DNA of 8,100 nt. It comes from DATLXU01 sp035575515. GTDB lineage: Bacteria; Acidobacteriota; Blastocatellia; UBA7656. The notes under the pieces are model-generated. The model had not been told where the DNA came from. It ran no database searches and saw only the letters and a program-made list of their open reading frames with translations. Shown here one piece after another: positions 1 to 7,030 of the stretch (the stretch's first letter is position 1; every line of letters starts with the position of its first letter). The stretch covers positions 1 through 8,100 of the forward strand of contig DATLXU010000020.1 in NCBI GenBank assembly GCA_035575515.1, written 5' to 3'. Position numbers and translations under genes: made by a program.

Positions 1-635
1 CCGCTCGCGCCGTGAATGCGATACGCTGCGCTAACAACGGGCGAGTACGCGACTGCGAATCGAGACGCAAGCCGCAGCCACATCTCCCAATCAATTCCCC
101 ATAGTCTTTTTTCGTTGAATGAGCCGACGGCTTCGTAGCAACTGCGCCGCACCACAGGCGACACAGGGCTGACCACACAGCCGAACAGTAACTCTTTCAA
201 GAACTCAGGCGCGGGCGTGACAAATGCCTTTTCGCTGAATGATTGAACCCCTATCTCTTCGCTGCGCTCATCAATCAGCCGAACTGCGCCAAAGGCGAGG
301 CCGACTTCTTTATTCTCATCGAGCGCGCGAACCCGCTCCGAAAGAAAGTCAGGCAGGTAAACGTCGTCAGCGTGCAGCAGCGCAACGTACTCGCCGCGCG
401 CAAGATTCACGCAGCGGTTCCAGTTGCCGCCCTGATTGACCAGTTCTTCAAATCGCACGTAGCGAATGCGCGGGTCCGTGTAGGCGCGGCAGATTTCTGG
501 CGTCTCGTCGGTCGAAGCGTTGTCGCAGATTATCAATTCATAATCTGTGAATTCCTGCGCGAGCACGCTCTCAATCGCTTCGGGCAGGTATCGCGCCGTG
601 TTGTACGTTGGTATGCAAACGCTTACTTTTGGCAT
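1..635 (-). CDS. Glycosyltransferase family 2, partial (C-terminus beyond left edge)
   Basis: The frame is open from an ATG at 635 to the window edge and gives 211 residues with no stop. It begins MPKVSVCIPTYN, the usual first strand of a GT-A fold GT2 enzyme. It continues with CDNASTDET (residues 38-46), which binds the nucleotide. The metal-binding DXD-like motif is LLHADD (86-91), and an acceptor-side IDWEMWLRL lies at 181-189 where many GT2 proteins have EDWDLW. By family it should transfer a sugar from a nucleotide donor to a lipid-linked acceptor on the cytoplasmic face of the membrane; donor and acceptor cannot be read from the sequence. The start lies 8 bases after the flavoprotein stop. 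Only a weak AAAG precedes it, so translation may depend on re-initiation from the gene upstream. Typical members are about 300 residues, so perhaps a third is missing. Family is near certain; specificity is unknown. Confidence 0.93.
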   Translation of the reverse strand, partial: MPKVSVCIPTYNTARYLPEAIESVLAQEFTDYELIICDNASTDETPEICRAYTDPRIRYVRFEELVNQGGNWNRCVNLARGEYVALLHADDVYLPDFLSERVRALDENKEVGLAFGAVRLIDERSEEIGVQSFSEKAFVTPAPEFLKELLFGCVVSPVSPVVRRSCYEAVGSFNEKRLWGIDWEMWLRLASRFAVAYSPVVSAAYRIHGAS

Positions 636-643
636 CTTTGTTT

Positions 644-1966
644 TCACACGCACACTGCCAAGTCCATAAACTCTGCGACACGCTCAGAGACTCGCCGCCC
701 GCTCTCTATCGCCTCGAAGCTCCAGTGATAGCCCCACTCGCCGAATCGCCCGCAGGGGTAAAGGCCGACGCTTTCCATCCACGAGTGAATCACTCGCAGG
801 CTCGCCTCGCGATTGAAATCAAAGACAACGTAAGCGAACGGTATATCTATCTGATCTTCAATTACTATCTGATCAGAATCTTTGAGAATGCCTGCGCGCC
901 TGAGAGCATCAACCGTTCGCTCGACAAGCAGATGCTCATCGAGCGGCTTGCGGCGCGAATAAGCTATCTCGCACGAAATCGAGCTATGCCCGCGCGGCGC
1001 GTTTCCGGGCGCGAACTTCGACGGGAAGCTCACGCGGAAAAACGGCACGTCGTGATCGTAGAAGTAAACCCAGTGGCCCGGTTCAACCGTTTCGCGCGCA
1101 ACGCCGAGATTCACACAGCGAACCGATGTCCACATCAATCGAGAAGCAGCCTCGCGCACGCTTTCAGGCGCGTCAACTGCGAGACGAACGAGCGTCGGCA
1201 GCGGAATCGTCGCAATCGCCGCGTCGTAGCTGCGAACACTGCCATCGGCAAAAGTCATTCGCCGCGCTTCGGTTTCTATCTCGGTCACACCGCAGCCCAA
1301 TCGCACCTGCGGCACGCCTGAGGCGAGCGGCTCAACGATCCTTCCGAAACCGCCCTGCTCGGGATAATAAAACTCCGTCAGGTAATTGAGTTCCTGAGGG
1401 TCGGGATCAATCGCGCCGCGCAGCACCTGTTCGAGCGAAGGGCGCGAGATTCGCCCGCCCACCTTCGAGCCGAGCCATTCGGTGTTCATCTCGCGCGGCT
1501 CGACCGTCCAGACTTTTCGCGCGTAGCGCAGCATGAACTGATCCGCAAACGTTTTCCCGAAAGACTTATAACACCAGTCTTCATAATTGCTGACCTGCGA
1601 TTCAGGCTCTTGCGCGGCTTCGATGAAATCCATAACGCAGCGCGTGGCAAGATCAGGCCCAAGCGCGTTTGCGTTAGCCTGAACGGGATAGCGCCCGTAG
1701 CGGCGATCATCGTAGTTGTTCCATATCTCTGCCCTGTGGTGAACAAGCTCGCGCGAGAGCGGTTCAAGTACGAATCGGCGTGAGCAGTCGTCCTTACCAA
1801 AGAAGACGTGCGCGCCTTCATCGAAATTGAATCCGTCGACCCGCTTCGTCCGGCAGTGGCCGCCGATGTAGTCGGACTTCTCGAAGACCTCGCAGCCTTC
1901 GCCCAGATGATACGCGGCGCTCAATCCGGCAAGCCCCGCGCCCAGCACTATCACATTGCTCGACAT
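644..1966 (-). CDS. FAD-dependent flavoprotein, UDP-galactopyranose mutase / amine-oxidase-like
   Basis: This 440-residue protein opens with the dinucleotide-binding motif VLGAGLAGLSAAYHL (residues 7-21), then an acidic strand end EVFEKSDYIGGHCRT (26-40), as in FAD proteins of the amine oxidase / NAD(P)-binding Rossmann class. FDEGAHVFFG (48-57) resembles the segment in UDP-galactopyranose mutases that contacts the flavin. YYPEQGGFGRIVEPLA (200-215) matches the glycine-rich substrate-side strand of that superfamily. The C-terminal GRFGEWGYHWSFEAIESGRR (406-425) is the second FAD contact. It is longer than a typical mutase (about 370-390). It could be a ring-contracting mutase, an oxidase or a desaturase acting on a nucleotide sugar or lipid-linked sugar. 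Being the gene directly after the CDP-sugar enzymes suggests a sugar substrate, which is inference. ATG at 1966 overlaps the SDR gene by 16 bases and has TAAGG four bases upstream. The general fold is secure, the reaction is not. Confidence 0.9.
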   Translation of the reverse strand: MSSNVIVLGAGLAGLSAAYHLGEGCEVFEKSDYIGGHCRTKRVDGFNFDEGAHVFFGKDDCSRRFVLEPLSRELVHHRAEIWNNYDDRRYGRYPVQANANALGPDLATRCVMDFIEAAQEPESQVSNYEDWCYKSFGKTFADQFMLRYARKVWTVEPREMNTEWLGSKVGGRISRPSLEQVLRGAIDPDPQELNYLTEFYYPEQGGFGRIVEPLASGVPQVRLGCGVTEIETEARRMTFADGSVRSYDAAIATIPLPTLVRLAVDAPESVREAASRLMWTSVRCVNLGVARETVEPGHWVYFYDHDVPFFRVSFPSKFAPGNAPRGHSSISCEIAYSRRKPLDEHLLVERTVDALRRAGILKDSDQIVIEDQIDIPFAYVVFDFNREASLRVIHSWMESVGLYPCGRFGEWGYHWSFEAIESGRRVSERVAEFMDLAVCV

Positions 1967-2922
1967 AATGCCTTACTTGCCGCGAGCTCTTCCCTCGCGA
2001 GATTTATTGTCACGCGCAAGCCCATGCTCATGCTCACGGTTGGCCGCCAATCCAATAGCTTGCGCGCAAGTTTTCTATCGGCGCACGTATCGCAAGCCTC
2101 TTCGGGCGAGGCGGGTCGCGCGCCTATCAGCAAGCGCGACCTTGCCCCTGCGAGATACCAGATCATCTCTGCAACTTCACGCAAGCGATACGAGCGGCCT
2201 CTGCCAAGATTGATGACGCTTCCCTCTATCTGGGGAACCCAACCAGCGGCCAGCAGCCCGCGCACCGTGTCATCAATGAAAACAAGGTCGCGCTTCTGCT
2301 CGCCCGCCGACATCTGGAAATCGAGATTGCGCACGGCGCAATCAATCGCCTCCGCGACAAACATACTGCGCGGCTGTCCAGGCCCATAGACTGTGAAAGG
2401 CCGAACAATGACGACGGGACAGCCTTCGTCTTTGTGAAGCTCAAGCGCGAAGTTTGTCGCCATCGCTTTTGATATTCCGTAGGGCGAAATTGGATTGAGC
2501 GGCATGCTCTCATTGAACGGCAGCTCTCCGGTTCCGTACTCTTCAGCCGAGCCTGTCATCACGATTCGCCGAACGCCGGCGCGCATGGCCGCGGCGAGCA
2601 GCTTCGTCGTCGCAACGAAATTCAACTCGGCGCAGGCGACCGACGCGCCGCGTTCATCGCCGCGCCCGCGTGTGCCCGCCAGGTGAAACACGGTTGTCGG
2701 TTTCTCTTTTTGAAAAATGCGCTGGACCGCTTTTTCGTCAGTAAGGTCGCATTGAATCCAACGAGCATCTTCGCCCAAGCCTTCGATCCTCTGGCCGCTT
2801 CGCGTGCGGCTGAGCAAAATCAAGCGGCAGCCCGTGCGCGCGAGCCTTCGGATCAACTGGCTTCCTATGAATCCAGTCGCGCCGGTCACAAGCACTTTGT
2901 CAAACGAACGAAGGGCTTTCAT
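1951..2922 (-). CDS. NAD(P)-dependent sugar epimerase/reductase (extended SDR), probably on a CDP-6-deoxyhexose
   Basis: The product has 323 residues with an N-terminal Rossmann motif TGATGFIGS (13-21), the FHLAG strand (79-83), and the catalytic set S125 in TGSAEEYG and Y148/K152 in YGISK. RPFTVYGPGQ (174-183) and RDLVFIDD (211-218) are substrate-domain signatures of the extended SDRs that act on nucleotide sugars. Length and motifs fit 4-epimerases, 4-keto reductases such as RfbJ-type enzymes, and related dehydratases; these cannot be separated by eye. Its place after rfbF-rfbG suggests that it reduces or epimerises CDP-4-keto-6-deoxyglucose or a derivative. The ATG at 2922 lies inside the 3' end of rfbG (23-base overlap) and has AAGAG six bases upstream, so coupled translation is likely. 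No truncation or frameshift was seen. Confidence 0.93.
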   Translation of the reverse strand: MKALRSFDKVLVTGATGFIGSQLIRRLARTGCRLILLSRTRSGQRIEGLGEDARWIQCDLTDEKAVQRIFQKEKPTTVFHLAGTRGRGDERGASVACAELNFVATTKLLAAAMRAGVRRIVMTGSAEEYGTGELPFNESMPLNPISPYGISKAMATNFALELHKDEGCPVVIVRPFTVYGPGQPRSMFVAEAIDCAVRNLDFQMSAGEQKRDLVFIDDTVRGLLAAGWVPQIEGSVINLGRGRSYRLREVAEMIWYLAGARSRLLIGARPASPEEACDTCADRKLARKLLDWRPTVSMSMGLRVTINLAREELAASKALCRAM

Positions 2923-3922
2923 CGGGCACTCTTATGTGATTAAAAAATTCGCGATACCACTCAATCGTCCGCGCCAGTCCTTCTTCGAGAGAAAAATGCG
3001 GATGCCAGCCCAACGCTTCGCGCGCCTTTGACGCGTCGAGGTACTGATGATTGATTTCATTTTTGGCTTCCGCGCGCACGTCCAGTTCAAGCTCGTCGCG
3101 CCCTGCAAGCCTCAGTATCATGCGCGCAAGCTCAAGCACAGTCATTTGAATCTCGTTGCTGAAGTTGAATGCCTCGCCCGCAAGCTCGCGCCGCGCGGCC
3201 AGTTGTTCTGCGAGCGTGATGTAGGCGAGCGCGCCGTCTTCGACGTAGAAATAATCTCGTATGTGGCTTCCGTCGCTGCGGATGATGGGCCGCTCGCCGC
3301 GAAGCGCAGAGCGAATCGTGCCGGGCACTATTCGATTCCAATTCAAGTCGCCGCCGCCGAAGAGGTTGCCGCATCGAGTCACGCACACGGGCAAGCCGTA
3401 TGTGACTGCATAGCTTTTGGCGATAAGGTCCGCGCACGACTTGCTCACATCGTATGGGTGGCGTCCCTTGAGAGCAGCGTCCTCGCGATAAGGCAATTGC
3501 TCGTGGTGGCCGTATGCTTTGTCTGATGAAGCGACGATTATCTGATTGACGAGCGGCGAGCGGCGGCAGGCTTCAAGCATCACCCACGTTCCGCGGATGT
3601 TCGATTCAAACGTGCTGATGGGGTTGCGGTTTGCGATGCCGACGATAGTTTGCGCCGCAAGGTGAAAGACCGTGTCAATCTCGTACTCACCTAGAGCGCG
3701 CTCGACCGCTTCCTGATCGCGCACGTCGCCGCGAACGATTGTGACTCGTTCAAGCGCGCCCGAACGGAACAATTCGTTTTCGGGAACCCAATCGCGTATT
3801 AGCGCGACCACTGACGCGCCGCGCTCAATGAGCGCGCGAGTGAGCCAGCTGCCGAGCAGCCCCGTCGCGCCTGTTACGAGGACGGGTCGCTCTCGCCAGA
3901 ATGAAGTGTTGAAATTATTCAT
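2900..3922 (-). CDS. rfbG: CDP-glucose 4,6-dehydratase
   Basis: This enzyme converts CDP-D-glucose to CDP-4-keto-6-deoxy-D-glucose in the cytoplasm using bound NAD+. From the chosen start it has 340 residues. The NAD motif is TGATGLLGSW (17-26), FHLAAQ lies at 86-91, and the catalytic region has ASSDKAYG (131-138) with Y157 and K161 in YDVSK. RDYFYVEDGALAYITLAE (222-239) is typical of CDP- and GDP-hexose dehydratases. The frame opens as far back as an ATG at 3979, which would add 19 residues inside rfbF. I chose 3922 because it makes a 4-base ATGA overlap with the rfbF stop, has GGAAAG seven bases upstream, and leaves a normal N-terminus. GDP-mannose 4,6-dehydratase is the main alternative, but the adjoining cytidylyltransferase strongly favours the CDP-glucose enzyme. 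Confidence 0.93.
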   Translation of the reverse strand: MNNFNTSFWRERPVLVTGATGLLGSWLTRALIERGASVVALIRDWVPENELFRSGALERVTIVRGDVRDQEAVERALGEYEIDTVFHLAAQTIVGIANRNPISTFESNIRGTWVMLEACRRSPLVNQIIVASSDKAYGHHEQLPYREDAALKGRHPYDVSKSCADLIAKSYAVTYGLPVCVTRCGNLFGGGDLNWNRIVPGTIRSALRGERPIIRSDGSHIRDYFYVEDGALAYITLAEQLAARRELAGEAFNFSNEIQMTVLELARMILRLAGRDELELDVRAEAKNEINHQYLDASKAREALGWHPHFSLEEGLARTIEWYREFFNHIRVPDESPSFV

Positions 3923-4701
3923 TCCCATACTTTCCACGGGGCGCGGCCCGCGCTCCATAAATCTTCGAGCAGTTTCCACTCGCGATAAGTATCCATAGGC
4001 TGCCAGAAACCGTCGTGGCGATAGATCATCAACTGGCCGTCTGAGGCGAGGTGTTGAAGCGGCTCGCGCTCAAGCATCAGGTCTTCGCGGTCGTCGAGGT
4101 AGCGATCAATGAACTCGCGCTCGAAGATAAAAAAGCCGCCGTTGATGAAGCCTTCGGTCACCTGCGGCTTTTCGGCAAAAGAAGTGACGAGGCTTTCGTC
4201 AACGCTCAGCTCGCCGAATCGGCCCGGCGGGCGCACGCCCGTTACGGTTCCAATCTTTCCGTGTGATTTGTGAAAGCGAATCAACTCGGAAAGATTCACA
4301 TCGCCGAGTCCGTCGCCGTATGTCAGGCAGAACGGCCCGTTTTTGATGTAGCGGCCCACGCGGCGCAATCGCGCGCCCGTCATCGCCGTCTCGCCAGTTT
4401 CGGCCAAAGTGACGGTCCAGCCTTCTTCCGGGTGACCGTTGTGGAATTCGACCGAAGCGCGATTGCCGAGCCGCACGGTGAAGTCTTTCACGCGAGCTTC
4501 ATAGTTCAAGAAGAAATCTTTGATGAGGTAGCCTTTGTAACCTAAGCACAGGACGAACTCGTTGAGTCCGTGATGAGCATATAGTTTCATTATATGCCAG
4601 AGTATGGGGCGACCGCCGATTTCGACCATAGGCTTGGGCCGCACCTCCGTCTCTTCGCGCAATCGTGTGCCCTGTCCTCCGCAAAGGATAACCACTTTCA
4701 T
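3919..4701 (-). CDS. rfbF: Glucose-1-phosphate cytidylyltransferase
   Basis: This enzyme makes CDP-glucose and pyrophosphate from CTP and alpha-D-glucose-1-phosphate, the entry step to CDP-deoxyhexoses. The 260 residues match the usual full length of the family. The nucleotidyltransferase signature runs from CGGQGTRLREETE (7-19) through RPKPMVEIGGRPILWHIM (21-38). TYGDGLGDVN (127-136) holds the metal-binding aspartates. FAEKP (175-179) and INGGFFIFE (186-194) form the sugar-phosphate site. HDGFWQPMDTYREWKLLEDLW near the end is characteristic of the RfbF group rather than dTDP-glucose or UTP-glucose pyrophosphorylases. ATG at 4701 follows the GT4 stop by five bases and has a good Shine-Dalgarno. 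Its stop TGA is shared with the rfbG start as ATGA. Recognition is confident. Confidence 0.97.
   Translation of the reverse strand: MKVVILCGGQGTRLREETEVRPKPMVEIGGRPILWHIMKLYAHHGLNEFVLCLGYKGYLIKDFFLNYEARVKDFTVRLGNRASVEFHNGHPEEGWTVTLAETGETAMTGARLRRVGRYIKNGPFCLTYGDGLGDVNLSELIRFHKSHGKIGTVTGVRPPGRFGELSVDESLVTSFAEKPQVTEGFINGGFFIFEREFIDRYLDDREDLMLEREPLQHLASDGQLMIYRHDGFWQPMDTYREWKLLEDLWSAGRAPWKVWE
3930..3935 (-). promoter_or_regulatory. Ribosome binding site of rfbG
   Basis: Minus-strand GGAAAG lies seven bases before the ATG at 3922 and inside the end of rfbF. A second in-frame ATG at 3928 would have only one base of spacing, so this site favours the 3922 start, which also forms the ATGA overlap with rfbF. 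Confidence 0.6.
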
Positions 4702-4706
4702 GAGAA

Positions 4707-6089
4707 TTACTCCGAGTTTGATGAGCAGGTTGTGGCAGCGTCCAATGCAAAATAGGAAACACCCTTCGCCGCAGCCTGATGCTTATCGAGAATGTCAAAG
4801 TAGAAATCTTCAACCGCTAAAGCCAGAACGCGCGTGTCTTCGACTTCCTGTAGATTCGCAATCAATCGAGGTAAGAGGTCCGGCTCGGTCAGCACTCGCC
4901 GCATCTGCGCTTCCAAATCTTTTGCGTCTCTGAACCTGTAAAGCAATCCGTCAATTCCACTGCGAATCTGTTCCGTAATTCCACCAACGCTCGGAGCAAT
5001 TGACGGGCAGCCGACTGCCGCAGCTTCCTTAATCACTCTTCCAAAAGGCTCGCAAACTAGTGTTGCCATCACCGCAACGTCAATCTGAGAATAGACATCA
5101 AAAATCTCGTTTATGGAGTACATCCCTCTGAGAAACACTCTGTCCTGCAATCTCCTCGATTCAATCTCCTGTTGTCCCTGTTGCTGGCCCGGTCCCCAGA
5201 CATGAATTTCAAATTGTAAACCTTCCTCTTTCAGTGTCATCGCAGCATCGAGAAGGTGATTTATCCCTTTGATGGGCTGAAAGCCCGCGATGAATCCGAA
5301 GCGCAGCGGCACGCGCGGGCGCGTTGCTGTTTGCGCAGGTCTATTATCAAGATTGATTCCCAGAGGTATATGCTTGACGATTCCGGGAATATGCCCTTCG
5401 TGCTTTTTGGCATTAAATTGGGAGTAGGCAAATATGCCTTCCACGCTTTGCCTCACCTTTCGCCGTCGCCAAAGCCTGTAGGCAGGCTTGGTTCCCAGTT
5501 TCAGAATGCGCCATGGAAGTTTGATTGTGGACCGCACACGGCCATCATAATTGCTGTACATGCACTGAAGGCAGCGCGCTACACCCGGACCCGAACAAGG
5601 TTTGGACGTAGGCGAGCGGAGCAGGAAGAGCCTGCCGCAAATCAGCCACGCCTCATGCGTCAAGACCACGTTGGGAATGCCGCGCCGCTTGATAGTGAGG
5701 AATGATTCTTCGCCGAATGGACGAACGGTGTTGTAATTGATGATATCCGGCGTCCACTCGTCGAGCATACAATTGAGTATTGAGCTTATTCGCCGCTCGT
5801 GCCTGCGCCAATCACTGAACCGAAGTTGCCATCCTTCGGGATCTTCCTTGTAGAAGTACGGCAGGTTGATTCTGTCTACTCTGATTGCACCGTCATATTC
5901 TGTTCTAATGCTGTAATCTTCTGCGTCCCTACCTTCAACACAAAGAACTCGGACTTCGTGGCCGCGGCCAGACAGGGTGCGGCAAACATCCCGCAAGTAG
6001 ACTACACCGCCACCGCCATAGTCTGGCGGGTAGGATTCGGCAATGTAAAGCACACGCAGTTTTTTGTCTCTCACTGTAGACCTATTCAT
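4707..6089 (-). CDS. Glycosyltransferase family 4 (GT-B fold)
   Basis: From the start at 6089 the product has 460 residues. The N-terminal Rossmann domain opens LRVLYIAESYPPDYGGGGVV (residues 11-30). The C-terminal donor domain begins at FGFIAGFQPIKGINHLLDA (264-282) and carries the retaining-GT signature EPFGRVIKEAAAVGCP, with the EX7E pair E347 and E355. It ends with GGITEQIRSGIDGLLY (369-384). A THEAWLICGR segment (144-153) is followed by Cys165, Cys173 and Cys176, a cysteine pattern known in a GT4 subgroup. It should add a sugar to the lipid-linked repeat unit at the membrane; donor unknown. The frame stays open to an ATG at 6173 (28 more residues) and one at 6116 that has AGGT upstream. 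I chose 6089 because it overlaps the methyltransferase stop by only eight bases and starts just before the first strand. Start confidence is moderate, family confidence high. Confidence 0.94.
   Translation of the reverse strand: MNRSTVRDKKLRVLYIAESYPPDYGGGGVVYLRDVCRTLSGRGHEVRVLCVEGRDAEDYSIRTEYDGAIRVDRINLPYFYKEDPEGWQLRFSDWRRHERRISSILNCMLDEWTPDIINYNTVRPFGEESFLTIKRRGIPNVVLTHEAWLICGRLFLLRSPTSKPCSGPGVARCLQCMYSNYDGRVRSTIKLPWRILKLGTKPAYRLWRRRKVRQSVEGIFAYSQFNAKKHEGHIPGIVKHIPLGINLDNRPAQTATRPRVPLRFGFIAGFQPIKGINHLLDAAMTLKEEGLQFEIHVWGPGQQQGQQEIESRRLQDRVFLRGMYSINEIFDVYSQIDVAVMATLVCEPFGRVIKEAAAVGCPSIAPSVGGITEQIRSGIDGLLYRFRDAKDLEAQMRRVLTEPDLLPRLIANLQEVEDTRVLALAVEDFYFDILDKHQAAAKGVSYFALDAATTCSSNSE
4710..4713 (-). 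promoter_or_regulatory. Ribosome binding site of rfbF
   Basis: Read on the minus strand, GGAG stands eight bases before the rfbF ATG at 4701. It overlaps the last codon and stop of the GT4 gene. It is one of the clearest Shine-Dalgarno matches in the window and confirms the rfbF start. Confidence 0.7.
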
Positions 6090-7008
6090 CTGCTGCCGCG
6101 TATTCGGGGTCTGCATTGCAAGCGACCTGCAAGGCTGTGTGGAAGCGGTCTTCGGCTTTCGAATGCACGGCAACTACGTTTACGTATGTTTCTATTGATG
6201 AAGCTGATAGTCGAACCGGGTGCGGTGTATCTTCTATTCGGTAAAGCGTGTACCCGAATTGCTCGACGGTTTGTTTGACATCACTCGTCGAATAGCCAAA
6301 TGCTTTGGTGAACCCTTCGCCAGCTTCAAATACCAGTAAAGGCGGCGGCGAAGAAGTTAGAACCCGTTCTGCGCCTTTGAATACAAAAAGCTCTGCGCCT
6401 TCCACATCCACTTTCATCACATCAATCTTTTTGACACCGGTCTTGTATGTATAATCGTCAATCGAGACGCAGGGTACGCGCCAGGTATGTTCCTGCCTGT
6501 CTGTCTTGCTGAGAGAGTGTGCCCCTTGGTTCCAGCCATCTGACATGAACAACTCCCTGTACCCGCTCGATTCAGCCACAGCACAGTTATTCGCCGCGAC
6601 ATTATCAGCCCGGTTAATCTCGATGTTTAGTTTCAAGTGATTGAATTGCAGCGGCGCTGGCTCGAACGAGTGCACTTTGCCGCTAACACCTACCCTCTTG
6701 CTTGCAAGCAAAGTGTGATAACCCAAATTCGCTCCGACATCAAAGAAAACCATGCCCGGCCCGAGCGCGTATGAGAGTAGCCTCGTTATTTGCGGTTCAT
6801 ATACTTTCTCTGCAAAGAGTAATATTTTCTGATGAAACTCCAATGGATTAATCAGTCGCAGTTTGATGCCGTCGAAGACTTCCACTTTGAGAAACTTGCC
6901 CAGTAAGCGATTTATCCAACCTTTTCCTCGACAAATCGGAAAGTCTCTGAGATACCACGCCGCAGCGCGAACACCCAGTCCTTGTTTTTTGGGATATATA
7001 TCCATCAT
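6082..7008 (-). CDS. FkbM-family SAM-dependent methyltransferase
   Basis: This 308-residue protein has a class I methyltransferase core. Motif I is FFDVGANLGYHTLLASKRVG (88-107), binding S-adenosylmethionine. HSFEPAPLQFNHLKLNIEIN (113-132) is the acidic strand that holds the ribose, with the FEP signature of the FkbM family. IDVMKVDVEGAELFVFKGAE (195-214) is the family's most conserved segment. FkbM members usually O-methylate sugars or other hydroxyls, so this one probably methylates a sugar in the polysaccharide, possibly at the non-reducing end; this is inferred from neighbours. ATG codons at 7008 and 7005 are both usable. No in-frame start exists upstream before a stop at 7045-7047, and no clear Shine-Dalgarno is visible in the 22-base gap after the flippase gene. 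It overlaps the GT4 gene by eight bases. Confidence 0.93.
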   Translation of the reverse strand: MMDIYPKKQGLGVRAAAWYLRDFPICRGKGWINRLLGKFLKVEVFDGIKLRLINPLEFHQKILLFAEKVYEPQITRLLSYALGPGMVFFDVGANLGYHTLLASKRVGVSGKVHSFEPAPLQFNHLKLNIEINRADNVAANNCAVAESSGYRELFMSDGWNQGAHSLSKTDRQEHTWRVPCVSIDDYTYKTGVKKIDVMKVDVEGAELFVFKGAERVLTSSPPPLLVFEAGEGFTKAFGYSTSDVKQTVEQFGYTLYRIEDTPHPVRLSASSIETYVNVVAVHSKAEDRFHTALQVACNADPEYAAADE

Positions 7009-7030
7009 CGTGTAAAACCGTTGCCAATCT

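Noticed and set aside
847..874. Direct repeat of CTATCTGATC (847-856 and 865-874) in a locally AT-rich patch
   Set aside because: The copies are 18 bases apart in frame and encode a repeated Asp-Gln-Ile in the flavoprotein, so coding explains them.
608..1321. A 237-codon open frame on the plus strand, with another at 243-728
   Set aside because: Both are antisense to well-supported genes (flavoprotein and GT2). They have no recognisable motif and look like by-products of GC-rich codon use.
2900..3922. rfbG and the following SDR as a tandem duplication
   Set aside because: They share the general SDR fold, but catalytic-region sequence and C-terminal halves differ widely, so they are distinct family members.
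6090..6173. N-terminal extension of the GT4 protein by 28 residues
   Set aside because: It would overlap the methyltransferase gene by over 90 bases, and the added residues are polar and unlike the usual start of the GT-B fold. The start at 6116 remains possible.
7009..7030. The 22-base flippase/FkbM gap as a promoter or regulatory site
   Set aside because: It is too short for a full promoter and shows no hairpin, -10/-35 pair or clear Shine-Dalgarno.
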